Assembly (NCBI GenBank): GCA_012514255.1
Contig: JAAZAP010000193.1
Location: forward strand, 1 to 15,971
Length of the DNA stretch: 15,971 nucleotides
From: Bacteroidales bacterium
GTDB taxonomy: Bacteria; Bacteroidota; Bacteroidia; Bacteroidales; VadinHA17
Direction of reading: 5' to 3'
Positions 5,787-13,093 of this stretch are shown here, in pieces. The stretch's first letter is position 1; each line of letters begins with the position of its first letter. A program made the position numbers and the translations under genes. The notes beneath the pieces are model-generated. The model made no database searches. It saw only the letters and a list, made by a program, of their open reading frames with translations, and was not told the origin of the DNA.

Positions 5787-6524
5787 ATGACTGAAGACAA
5801 ACAAAAACGATCAGATAGGTTTTTGCACAAGGAGTTGCCTCTCTTTGCCTTTTTCCTGCTGCTCTCGTTTGTCTTCTGGTATCTTAACGAGCTGAGCAAG
5901 GAGTTACAGGGCACTATAAACTACCCTGTGAGATACATCAACCCGCCGAAGGACCGCATAGTCACCGGGGATCTGCCAGAAAAGCTTGAAATGGATCTGC
6001 GTGGTCCCGGATATTCCATCCTCAAGGTGAAACTATCGGGAAGCAGAGCTCCCGTGGTGATAGACTTCTCAAAGGTCGCTCCCCGAAGAATACCGGGAAC
6101 CATGCCCAGGTACTATCTCGTTACTTCAGGTCTTATCAATAGCTTCTCAAAACAGCTGCATGCTGATTTTGACATCCTGTCAATCCAACCCGATACCCTG
6201 TTCTTCGGGTATGACAAGCTGGTAACCAGGATGCTGCCGGTAATACCGGATCTGCATGTGGAACTGGCGGAGGGCCAGAAGGTCATAATAGTGACGGAAC
6301 CTGACAGTATAAGTGTAACAGGGCCACAGCATGTACTGGACACCATTGAAGGGATAGCAACAAAGCACCGGACATTCAGGCGTATGAACGACAATTTTTC
6401 TTCGAAAGTGCGGCTTGAATATCCTGATTATCTGCAGACATCACAGAAGAGAGTGACTGTGGAGGTGACCGTCAAGGAAAAGCAATCATCATTCTTCGGA
6501 GTGAAACAATCCCGGGGAGACTAA
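5787..6524 (+). CDS. YbbR-like domain membrane protein
   Basis: This 245-residue protein has a short charged N-terminus, one membrane helix at about residues 16-33 (PLFAFFLLLSFVFWYLNE) and an extracytoplasmic beta-rich region with YbbR-type features. These include the INYPVRYINPPKD opening, LEMDLRGPGYSIL, and the PDSISVTGPQHVLDTI segment typical of repeated YbbR modules. In Firmicutes the YbbR protein CdaR regulates the c-di-AMP cyclase CdaA. In Bacteroidota the neighbouring gene is instead coaE, and the role is not established, so a CdaR function is only inference. It sits between yajC and coaE, with an AGAGGA purine stretch about 8 bases before its ATG and an 11-base gap to coaE. Confidence 0.83.
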   Translation: MTEDKQKRSDRFLHKELPLFAFFLLLSFVFWYLNELSKELQGTINYPVRYINPPKDRIVTGDLPEKLEMDLRGPGYSILKVKLSGSRAPVVIDFSKVAPRRIPGTMPRYYLVTSGLINSFSKQLHADFDILSIQPDTLFFGYDKLVTRMLPVIPDLHVELAEGQKVIIVTEPDSISVTGPQHVLDTIEGIATKHRTFRRMNDNFSSKVRLEYPDYLQTSQKRVTVEVTVKEKQSSFFGVKQSRGD

Positions 6525-6535
6525 CCATTTCAGTC

Positions 6536-7135
6536 ATGGTAAGAAGACTGGGAGTCACCGGCGGAATAGGCAGCGGAAAAACAACCGTCTGCAGGATCTT
6601 CAGGGTTCTTGGGACACCTGTGTTTGTTGCCGACGTTGTGGCAAGAGATCTGATGAATGACAATGAGGAAGTCCGGTCAGAGATCAATCTGATAGCCGGA
6701 AAGGATCTCTATTCATCAGGCATACTGGACAGGAAGGAACTCGCCGGCCTGATATTCAACAGGCCCGATCTGCTCAGACGGGTGAATGCTGCGGTTCATC
6801 CATCCGTTCTCAGACTCTTTGATGAATGGGCTGACAGGGAGCAGGTACCTTATGTAATCATGGAGTCGGCCATACTCTTCGAGGCAGGGGCAGACTCTCT
6901 CGTTGACAGAGTAGTGACCATTTCAGCACCGGTGGAAGAACGCATAGCCAGGGTGATGGGCCGCAATGACCTGACACGTGAAGAGGTAATCAGAAGGATC
7001 AATAACCAGCTTGAGGATGAGGAAAGGGAAGATCAGTCATATTACATTATCAACAACTCTGACAACGAAATGATCATTCCGGAGGTTCTGAAGGTCCATG
7101 AAGATATGCTCCGTCTTGCAGAAAAGGGAAGGTGA
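6536..7135 (+). CDS. coaE: Dephospho-CoA kinase
   Basis: This 199-residue protein matches the family length of about 200. The P-loop GGIGSGKTT is at residues 9-17. [12 protein letters not shown] follows at about 29-40, carrying the conserved aspartate that lines the active site. [24 protein letters not shown] and the lid-region [20 protein letters not shown] are further family segments. It phosphorylates the 3'-hydroxyl of dephospho-CoA with ATP, the last step of coenzyme A synthesis, in the cytosol. It starts 11 bases after the YbbR gene, and its TGA stop overlaps the ATG of the next gene by one base (TGATG), so the two are probably translationally coupled. Confidence 0.95.
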   Translation: MVRRLGVTGGIGSGKTTVCRIFRVLGTPVFVADVVARDLMNDNEEVRSEINLIAGKDLYSSGILDRKELAGLIFNRPDLLRRVNAAVHPSVLRLFDEWADREQVPYVIMESAILFEAGADSLVDRVVTISAPVEERIARVMGRNDLTREEVIRRINNQLEDEEREDQSYYIINNSDNEMIIPEVLKVHEDMLRLAEKGR

Positions 7136-7869
7136 TGGGGAAGTTTGCCAAATGGATAGGCGGAGGCCTTGGATTTGTCTTTGGGGGACCGATAGGAGCA
7201 CTTCTCGGTTTCTTTATCGGATCAGTTGTTGACGGTACCTCGGTGACATGGCAGCAGCAGACCGGTGACAGGAGGGTTTACCGTACCACTCCGGGCGATT
7301 TCGGAATGAGCCTGATAGTGCTCATCGCTGCAGTCATGAAGGCTGACGGAAAGGTACTGAAGTCAGAGCTGGATTACGTGAAGCGCTTTTTTGTATCACA
7401 GTTCGGACCAGACACCGCACAGGAGGCTCTTCAGATGCTGAGGGACCTGCTGAAGCAGGATATACCCCTGCGCGATGTATGTAACCAGATAAGGTATAAT
7501 ATGGATTATCCATCGAGGCTCCAGCTCATCCATATTCTGTACAACATTTCAGCTGCAGACAACCGTTTCGAGACTGCGGAGACCAAAGTGATAGAAATTA
7601 TTGCCGGTTATCTTGGCATCTCCCAGGGTGATTATGAATCAATTCGAAACATGTTCATTCCGGCCACTGATGCTGCTTATCGCGTCCTCGAAGTGGAACG
7701 CTCCGCCACGGACGAAGAGCTCAAGACAGCATACAGGAAGATGGCGCTGAAATACCATCCTGACAAGGTGAGCCACCTGGGAGAAGAGTTCAGAAAAACG
7801 GCAGAAGAGAAGTTCAAGGCGGTTAACGAAGCATGGGAAAAAATCAAGAAGGAGCGCAATATTGTCTGA
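7135..7869 (+). CDS. TerB/J-domain membrane co-chaperone (DjlA-like)
   Basis: The 244-residue product has three parts. Residues 7-33 are a glycine-rich hydrophobic segment ([22 protein letters not shown]) that is probably a membrane anchor with a glycine-zipper pattern. Residues 60-165 form a TerB-like helical domain, with [19 protein letters not shown] at 68-86 and [16 protein letters not shown] at 139-154. Residues 181-240 are a C-terminal J domain with HPD at 208-210, the motif that stimulates DnaK ATPase. This order matches DjlA. I prefer ATG 7135, which overlaps the coaE stop by one base; GTG 7132 would add one residue. Its likely role is recruiting DnaK to the inner membrane; the client is unknown. 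Confidence 0.88.
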   Translation: MGKFAKWIGGGLGFVFGGPIGALLGFFIGSVVDGTSVTWQQQTGDRRVYRTTPGDFGMSLIVLIAAVMKADGKVLKSELDYVKRFFVSQFGPDTAQEALQMLRDLLKQDIPLRDVCNQIRYNMDYPSRLQLIHILYNISAADNRFETAETKVIEIIAGYLGISQGDYESIRNMFIPATDAAYRVLEVERSATDEELKTAYRKMALKYHPDKVSHLGEEFRKTAEEKFKAVNEAWEKIKKERNIV

Positions 7870-7912
7870 TAAAGATCTATAATACAATTATTAACAATTA
7901 ATTATAACAGAA

Positions 7913-8476
7913 ATGAACCTGAAAGATCTTCTCTCTATCTCCGGTGAAGGCACACTGTTTAAATTCATCGCACAGGGTAAAAATGCAGTCATAGTTGAGA
8001 ACCTTGAAACAGGCAGGCGGTTCAGCGCCGGCCCCACAGCCAAGGTAAGCGCCCTTGATGAGATCTCGATCTTCACAACAGGAGAGGATATGCCCCTATC
8101 AAAGGTTATGGACCTGATCTTTGACAAGGAGGAGGGAGGCGAAGCAGTGTCACACAAGCAGGCTGATGCCGATCTGAAGGATTATTTTGCGGAGGTTTTA
8201 CCTGATTATGACCGAGACAGGGTTTACACCTCCGACATCAGGAAGGTGTTGCACTGGTATAATATCCTTCATAAGTTGAACCTGCTTTTAAAGGAAGAGG
8301 AGGAACCGGAAGCGAAGGAAGAAGACAAGGCGGAAGAGAAGCCTGAATCAGCTGCCGCATCCTCGTTAGAAGCTGACAAAGGTGACGGGACGGCGAAAGA
8401 ATCCGTCAGGACTTCCAAAGCCCGTAAAGCTGCCGCCCCGAAGAGCAGCAAGGCAAAACCGGCAGAAGAAAAATAG
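7913..8476 (+). CDS. DUF5606 domain protein with charged tail
   Basis: This 187-residue protein begins MNLKDLLSISGEGTLFKFIA, the typical opening of the Bacteroidota-specific DUF5606 family. The conserved part runs to about residue 125 and includes NAVIVENLETGRRFSAG, DEISIFTT and RVYTSDIRKVLHWYNILHKL. The remaining 60 or so residues are low complexity: an acidic stretch rich in E and K (127-145), then an A/K-rich basic stretch (168-187). They are probably disordered. No catalytic motif is visible and the function is unknown; it looks cytosolic. An A/T-rich leader precedes it, and a single base separates its stop from the speB-like ATG, suggesting translational coupling. Confidence 0.85.
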   Translation: MNLKDLLSISGEGTLFKFIAQGKNAVIVENLETGRRFSAGPTAKVSALDEISIFTTGEDMPLSKVMDLIFDKEEGGEAVSHKQADADLKDYFAEVLPDYDRDRVYTSDIRKVLHWYNILHKLNLLLKEEEEPEAKEEDKAEEKPESAAASSLEADKGDGTAKESVRTSKARKAAAPKSSKAKPAEEK

Positions 8477-8477
8477 G

Positions 8478-9335
8478 ATGGCTGTCACCAACTTCGGAGG
8501 AGAGGAGGTTGTTTACGGATATGATGAGTCACAGATCATCATAGTGCCGGTGCCCTATGATGCCACCAGCACATACATCCGTGGCGCTGACAGGGGGCCG
8601 GCTGCTATTCTTGAAGCATCTCCTGGCCTGGAGTTCTATGATATAGAAACCGGCTCTGAAGTTCATAGCAAGGGTATACACACAATAGCGCCGCTGGAGT
8701 GTGCTGATGATCCGGCTGACGTCACCGGGGCAGTTTACCGGACCGTTTCCGGAATCCTGGGTGAAAACCGTTTCCCCGTGGTGATAGGTGGGAACCATAC
8801 TGTCAGCATAGGTGCCTTTCGCGCTGCAGCAGAGGCTTTCAACAATCTTTCCATCCTGCAGCTTGATGCTCATTCCGACCTCAGACCGGAATACGAAGGA
8901 TCACGCCTCAACCATGCCTGTGCAGCCGCAAGAGCCAGGGAGTATGCGCCGTTGGTACAGGTGGGTATCCGAAGTATGGCAGCCGAAGAACTTCCTTTTG
9001 TTGACAGGGAGAGGATCTTCTACGCACATGAACTCTATATGAATAAGTCGCTGTACAACAAGGCGCTGGATCAGTTATCGGAGAATGTTTACATAACCCT
9101 TGACCTTGATGTATTTGATCCTTCAGTAATGCCTTCCACTGGTACTCCGGAGCCCGGGGGACCAGACTACAGGGAGCTGATGTTCTTCCTTCGTGATGTT
9201 TTTACCAGCAGGAACGTCATTGGCTTTGATGTGGTGGAACTATGCCCCTCAGACAGCAACAAGGCTCCTGATTTCATGGCTGCAAGAGTCATTTACCAGA
9301 TGCTTAGCTACAGGTTTGGCACCTGGTCAAAATGA
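8478..9335 (+). CDS. speB: Agmatinase-family ureohydrolase
   Basis: The 285-residue protein belongs to the arginase/agmatinase superfamily. Its binuclear manganese ligands are all visible: H107 in GGNHT, D130, H132 and D134 in DAHSD, D209 and D211 in LDLDVFDP. GTGTPEPGG-like STGTPEPGG is at 220-228 and DVVELCP at 251-257. Such enzymes hydrolyse a guanidino group to release urea; agmatinase gives putrescine. GGNHT replaces the more usual GGDHS, and specificity for agmatine versus another guanidino compound cannot be fixed from sequence. I place the start at ATG 8478, one base after the DUF5606 stop. An open frame continues upstream to 8382 but overlaps DUF5606 and encodes non-family sequence. 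It is the last gene of the plus-strand run, convergent with mazG. Confidence 0.87.
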   Translation: MAVTNFGGEEVVYGYDESQIIIVPVPYDATSTYIRGADRGPAAILEASPGLEFYDIETGSEVHSKGIHTIAPLECADDPADVTGAVYRTVSGILGENRFPVVIGGNHTVSIGAFRAAAEAFNNLSILQLDAHSDLRPEYEGSRLNHACAAARAREYAPLVQVGIRSMAAEELPFVDRERIFYAHELYMNKSLYNKALDQLSENVYITLDLDVFDPSVMPSTGTPEPGGPDYRELMFFLRDVFTSRNVIGFDVVELCPSDSNKAPDFMAARVIYQMLSYRFGTWSK

Positions 9336-9382
9336 AGCGGGTGCAACCGGGTACCGGATAAAAACTCAGTTATTTTACTTTT

Positions 9383-10171
9383 TTACAACGGTTTATCAAA
9401 CTGCTTGGCTTCCTCCCAGATTTCATTCATCTCGTCAAGAGTAAGGTCGCGCAGCGAACGACCCCTTGCCAGAGTTTTATTTTCCAGGTAGTTGAACCGG
9501 CTGATGAATTTCCTGTTTGTCTTCTCCAGGGCTGATTCAGGGTCTATCTCGTAGAGACGTGCAGCGTTGATGAGTGAAAAAAAGAGGTCACCCAGCTCAG
9601 ACTCTATATCAACCTGTTTTCCTGAGGTTATTTCATGCTTCAGTTCGTTCAGTTCCTCGGTCACCTTATCCCATATCTCTTCCCGCGATTCCCAGTCGAA
9701 CCCCACACCCCTTACCTTCTCCTGTATCCTGTTAGCCTTGACTGTCGCCGGCAGTGAAGAAGGGACACCTGAGAGTACCGGCTTATAACCTGAGTGCTCA
9801 TTCATCTTCAGCTGCTCCCAGTTTTCCTCTACCTCCCGGGCACCCCTGGTAACGTTCACATCACCGAACACATGGGGGTGGCGGTATGTCAGCTTGCTGT
9901 TAATGCCTTCCAGTACATCTCCCATATTGAATGCACCTTTCTCCGATCCGATCTTTGCATAGAAGGCAACGTGCAGCATAAGGTCGCCCAGCTCTTTTCT
10001 GATGGCATCACTGTCATCCTGCAGTATGGCATCTGCAAGTTCATAAGTCTCTTCTATTGTCAGCTTTCTCAGTGTCTGATTCGTCTGCTTCATATCCCAC
10101 GGGCATTTTTCCCTGAGCTCATCCATAATGTCCAGCAGCCTGGTAAATTCCCTTAATGTTTTCTCTCTCAT
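9383..10171 (-). CDS. mazG: Nucleoside triphosphate pyrophosphohydrolase MazG
   Basis: This 262-residue protein has the length and two-domain layout of E. coli MazG. The N-terminal MazG domain has LREKCPWDMKQTNQTL, the metal-binding EETYELADAI (about 40-49) and ELGDLMLHV. YRHPHVFGD follows, and the second MazG repeat carries VTEELNELKHEI and ESELGDLFFSLIN. It hydrolyses NTPs and dNTPs to monophosphates and pyrophosphate, removing damaged nucleotides. The metal-binding glutamate/aspartate residues are present in both halves. It lies 4 bases downstream of the DUF62 gene on the minus strand and is almost certainly co-transcribed with it. It converges with speB over a 47-base gap. Confidence 0.94.
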   Translation of the reverse strand: MREKTLREFTRLLDIMDELREKCPWDMKQTNQTLRKLTIEETYELADAILQDDSDAIRKELGDLMLHVAFYAKIGSEKGAFNMGDVLEGINSKLTYRHPHVFGDVNVTRGAREVEENWEQLKMNEHSGYKPVLSGVPSSLPATVKANRIQEKVRGVGFDWESREEIWDKVTEELNELKHEITSGKQVDIESELGDLFFSLINAARLYEIDPESALEKTNRKFISRFNYLENKTLARGRSLRDLTLDEMNEIWEEAKQFDKPL

Positions 10172-10175
10172 TTAG

Positions 10176-10976
10176 TTACTGTTTAAAAAAACCGTTGTTT
10201 TCACGTTCCTGGTTTCTTGCCTCCACTCGTACAGCATCTCCTGTTTCAACAGCGAAGAGCTGGCACAGGTTGGCTCCGTTGATGGAGAGCTCAAGCAGGT
10301 CCAGGGTGTTGAAGCGGGTAACTATTTCTCCAACTGGTTCATCGCTGTAATACCTGCTGATTTTTTCGGTATAGTAATTGTTGCTTTTTATCATGATCCT
10401 GAAATCCCTTCCCTCAAATACTCTGAAGAAAATCTCGCGGGTAATATTGGTTATGGCATTACCGTAGGAGTCGATGAAGATGACACTGCCGATGATCACA
10501 TTGCGGTCAATGGTTGCCCTCAGGGGTACTTTTTCAGAGAGGGATGTGATCTTTTTCCCCAGGCTTCCGGGGGACTTACCGCTGACAAGGGCTGCTGCGG
10601 CCCTGACGAACAGCGTTATCTCATCATCATTCCCGTTGTTATCAAGGCTGATGATCAGGTCAGGTGCAGCGTTGAGTATCAGGTTAAACATGCCGTTGTC
10701 TGCCCCTATGAACCAATGGTTACGTGACCTCACAAGCAGGTGGGGATGTGCTCCTGAGCCTTCACTGCTGATAAATATAAGGTGTATTGTCTCTTCCGGA
10801 TAGTGACTGTAAGTGTTCCTTATCACGAATGCCCCGTGCATTATATTGAGAGGGGGAATAGCTGTTGCATTGTTGACAACAACGGCTCCGGGACAAGCTG
10901 CAGAGAGTTTTCCCCTTACTATCCCGTTGAAGACATCATCCTCCCTCCACTCGGTGGTAAGCGTGATCAGTGGCAT
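10176..10976 (-). CDS. SAM hydrolase/SAM-dependent halogenase family protein (DUF62)
   Basis: This 266-residue protein fits the DUF62 family (S-adenosyl-L-methionine hydroxide adenosyltransferase), which cleaves SAM to adenosine and methionine. Landmarks are the opening ITLTTEW followed by VFNGIVRGKL (4-24), ETIHLIFI (62-69), HWFIGADNGMF (87-97), and the C-terminal VIFIDSYGNAITNI (165-178). Compared with the canonical opening TDFG-x-x-D-x-YVG, the first aspartate is glutamate (E9). The segment that normally holds TFHGRDIFAP reads ITLFVRAAAAL, without the catalytic histidine. Activity may thus differ from the characterised enzymes, though a Bacteroidota subfamily with this variation may be common. 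It is first in a pair with mazG and divergent from phoH, with a -7 box at 10993-11000. Confidence 0.85.
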   Translation of the reverse strand: MPLITLTTEWREDDVFNGIVRGKLSAACPGAVVVNNATAIPPLNIMHGAFVIRNTYSHYPEETIHLIFISSEGSGAHPHLLVRSRNHWFIGADNGMFNLILNAAPDLIISLDNNGNDDEITLFVRAAAALVSGKSPGSLGKKITSLSEKVPLRATIDRNVIIGSVIFIDSYGNAITNITREIFFRVFEGRDFRIMIKSNNYYTEKISRYYSDEPVGEIVTRFNTLDLLELSINGANLCQLFAVETGDAVRVEARNQERENNGFFKQ

Positions 10977-10992
10977 CCTAAATTTGTTACAG

Positions 10993-11000
10993 CAAAGATA
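10993..11000 (-). promoter_or_regulatory. Bacteroidota -7 box upstream of the DUF62 gene
   Basis: On the minus strand this reads TATCTTTG, matching TAnnTTTG, 16 bases before the DUF62 start codon. A well-spaced -33 TTG is not evident. On the opposite strand TTACTTTG (11021-11028), one mismatch from the consensus, could serve phoH. Confidence 0.42.
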
Positions 11001-11038
11001 GTCTTCTGCAAAAAATAAACTTACTTTGCGATTGACTG

Positions 11039-12088
11039 ATGAATAAAAAGGACGCGTATAATAAGGAATACAGGGAAAATCCTTCAGAAAGACCGGCAGA
11101 AGAGAGGATGATGACTGAACGTGTTATCTTGCTTGACGAGATAGACCCGTTGGTGATGCTGGGTCCCAACAACCGGCTGCTGGACCAGATCCGGGGCTAT
11201 TACCCAAAAATACGCATCATTGCCAGGGGCAATGAGCTGAAATGCATCGGTGAGCCTGAAGAGGTTTCAGTTTTCACTGACAGGATGACGGAGCTGATCG
11301 ATTACTACAGGAGGTATAACCGCCTTGACGAGGGAGACCTTGAGAGGCTTCTCCTGGATGATGATCACATGCGTACGGCTGCTACCGGTGACTTTGAGGA
11401 TGCCCTGGTGTTCGGCACAAACGGGAAGCCGGTGAGGGCGCGTACCATCAACCAGCTTCAACTGGTAAAGGAATACAGCTCAAACGATCTGATCATTGCC
11501 GAAGGACCTGCAGGCACAGGTAAGACCTATACTGCCATTGCGCTGGCTGTCAGGGCATTGAAGAATCATGAGGTAAAGAAGATCGTTCTGACCAGGCCTG
11601 CCGTTGAAGCAGGAGAGAGACTTGGCTTTCTTCCAGGAGATATGAGGGATAAACTCGATCCCTATCTTCAGCCGCTTTATGATGCCCTCAATGATATGAT
11701 CCCGTTCCGCAAACTTGAGCAGTGGATAGAGGACGGGACCGTACAGATAGCCCCACTGGCATTCATGCGTGGCCGTACACTGGAAAGCTGCTTTGTCATA
11801 CTGGATGAAGCTCAGAATGCAACGATCAGCCAGCTCAAGATGTTCCTTACCAGGATGGGCGTCAGCAGCAAATTCATTCTGACAGGTGATACCACACAGA
11901 TTGACCTTCCAGGACGAACTGATTCGGGACTGCTTCAGGCTATGCGTCTGCTGGCAGGCATTGAGGGAATATCAATCATCCGTTTTGACGAAAGGGACAT
12001 TGTGAGACACCGGCTTGTCAAGAACATTGTCAGGGCTTATGACAAGGATGAGAAGAGAGCAAATGAGGATTTGAGAAAATCACAATAA
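11039..12088 (+). CDS. phoH: PhoH family ATPase
   Basis: This 349-residue protein has an N-terminal region of about 100 residues containing the KH-like IRIIARGNELKCIG segment (58-71). A PhoH P-loop domain follows, with Walker A GPAGTGKT at 156-163, Walker B FVILDEAQ at 252-259, and sensor-like LTGDTTQIDLPGRTDSGL at 281-298. PhoH proteins are cytosolic ATPases linked to RNA metabolism and stress; many pair with the YbeY RNase. The ATG at 11039 gives a 23-residue charged extension before MMTERVILLDEIDPL. Homologues usually begin near that point, so ATG 11108 or 11111 may be the true start. It is divergent from DUF62, and purC follows after 6 bases, suggesting one transcript. Confidence 0.93.
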   Translation: MNKKDAYNKEYRENPSERPAEERMMTERVILLDEIDPLVMLGPNNRLLDQIRGYYPKIRIIARGNELKCIGEPEEVSVFTDRMTELIDYYRRYNRLDEGDLERLLLDDDHMRTAATGDFEDALVFGTNGKPVRARTINQLQLVKEYSSNDLIIAEGPAGTGKTYTAIALAVRALKNHEVKKIVLTRPAVEAGERLGFLPGDMRDKLDPYLQPLYDALNDMIPFRKLEQWIEDGTVQIAPLAFMRGRTLESCFVILDEAQNATISQLKMFLTRMGVSSKFILTGDTTQIDLPGRTDSGLLQAMRLLAGIEGISIIRFDERDIVRHRLVKNIVRAYDKDEKRANEDLRKSQ

Positions 12089-12094
12089 ACATCA

Positions 12095-13051
12095 ATGACA
12101 AGGGCTATTACAAGAACCGATTTCAGTTTCCCGGCCCAGAAGGGGGTATACCGTGGCAAGGTTCGCGACGTATATAACATTGATGACAGATATCTTCTCA
12201 TGGTAGCTACTGATCGCATTTCGGCCTTTGATGTGGTGCTCCCCGAGGGTATTCCCTACAAGGGGCAGGTTCTGAACCAGATAGCGACTATGTTTCTGGA
12301 AGAGGTAAGGGATATTGTTCCTGTCTGGAATATTGCATCACCTGACCCGAATGTTACAGTGGGCGTAAGATGTCAGCCATATCCTGTTGAGATAATTGTC
12401 AGGAATTACCTGACCGGGAGTTCATGGAGGCTTTATAAATCAGGCGTACGGGAGATATGCGGCATATCTTTGCCGGAGGGACTGAAGGAGCATCAGAAGT
12501 TTGACAGGCCGCTGATTACTCCTACAACAAAGGCTGGGCATGGCATGCATGACCAGGACATCTCTTCTGAGGAGATCATCATGTCAGGGCTTGTAGCTGA
12601 AGAAGAATACCGCATGATTGAGGACTATTCAATGAAGCTTTTCATGCGCGGAGCAGAGATTGCAGCCAGGCAGGGGCTGATATTGGTAGATACCAAGTAT
12701 GAGTTCGGTAAGCATGAAGGGAAAGTATATCTCATTGATGAGATACATACGCCTGACAGCTCAAGATACTTTTACTCAGATGGTTATGAAGAGAGGTTCG
12801 CCCGGGGCGAGCAGCAGAGGCAGTTATCCAAGGAGTTTGTAAGGGAGTGGCTGATGGCCAACGGTTTCCAGGGAAGGGAAGGAGAGCAGGTCCCGGAAAT
12901 GACTCCTGAGATTGTAAAGGAGATATCAGACCGGTACATAGAGCTCTTTGAGAAGATTACCGGCAGGGAATTTGTAAGAGCTGTAGCGGAGGATCCCCTG
13001 GCAAGGATTGAGAATAATGTGAGCAGCTATATGAACAAGCTGATACAATGA
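12095..13051 (+). CDS. purC: Phosphoribosylaminoimidazole-succinocarboxamide synthase
   Basis: This 318-residue protein is the long form of SAICAR synthetase, about 75 residues longer than the E. coli form and usual for Bacteroidota. Motifs are GKVRDVY at 21-27, DRISAFD at 40-46, [16 protein letters not shown] at 102-117, LVDTKYEFG at 197-205 and [11 protein letters not shown] at 215-225. The cytosolic enzyme joins aspartate to CAIR using ATP in purine biosynthesis. All motif residues needed for nucleotide and substrate binding appear intact. It follows phoH by 6 bases with no separate promoter seen, a gene order I recall as common in the phylum. Confidence 0.96.
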   Translation: MTRAITRTDFSFPAQKGVYRGKVRDVYNIDDRYLLMVATDRISAFDVVLPEGIPYKGQVLNQIATMFLEEVRDIVPVWNIASPDPNVTVGVRCQPYPVEIIVRNYLTGSSWRLYKSGVREICGISLPEGLKEHQKFDRPLITPTTKAGHGMHDQDISSEEIIMSGLVAEEEYRMIEDYSMKLFMRGAEIAARQGLILVDTKYEFGKHEGKVYLIDEIHTPDSSRYFYSDGYEERFARGEQQRQLSKEFVREWLMANGFQGREGEQVPEMTPEIVKEISDRYIELFEKITGREFVRAVAEDPLARIENNVSSYMNKLIQ

Positions 13052-13093
13052 AGCACAAGGGGGATCTGTAAATTATCAAGAATTGCGTTTTTA

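Noticed and set aside
8382..8477. Upstream extension of the agmatinase-family frame
   Set aside because: The extra 32 codons overlap the DUF5606 tail and give Arg/Pro-rich sequence not found in the family. ATG 8478 directly precedes family-like sequence.
9336..9382. Intrinsic terminator between speB and mazG
   Set aside because: Only short, interrupted stems (CCGG-GTA-CCGG and AACT-C-AGTT) near T-rich sequence are present, too weak to call.
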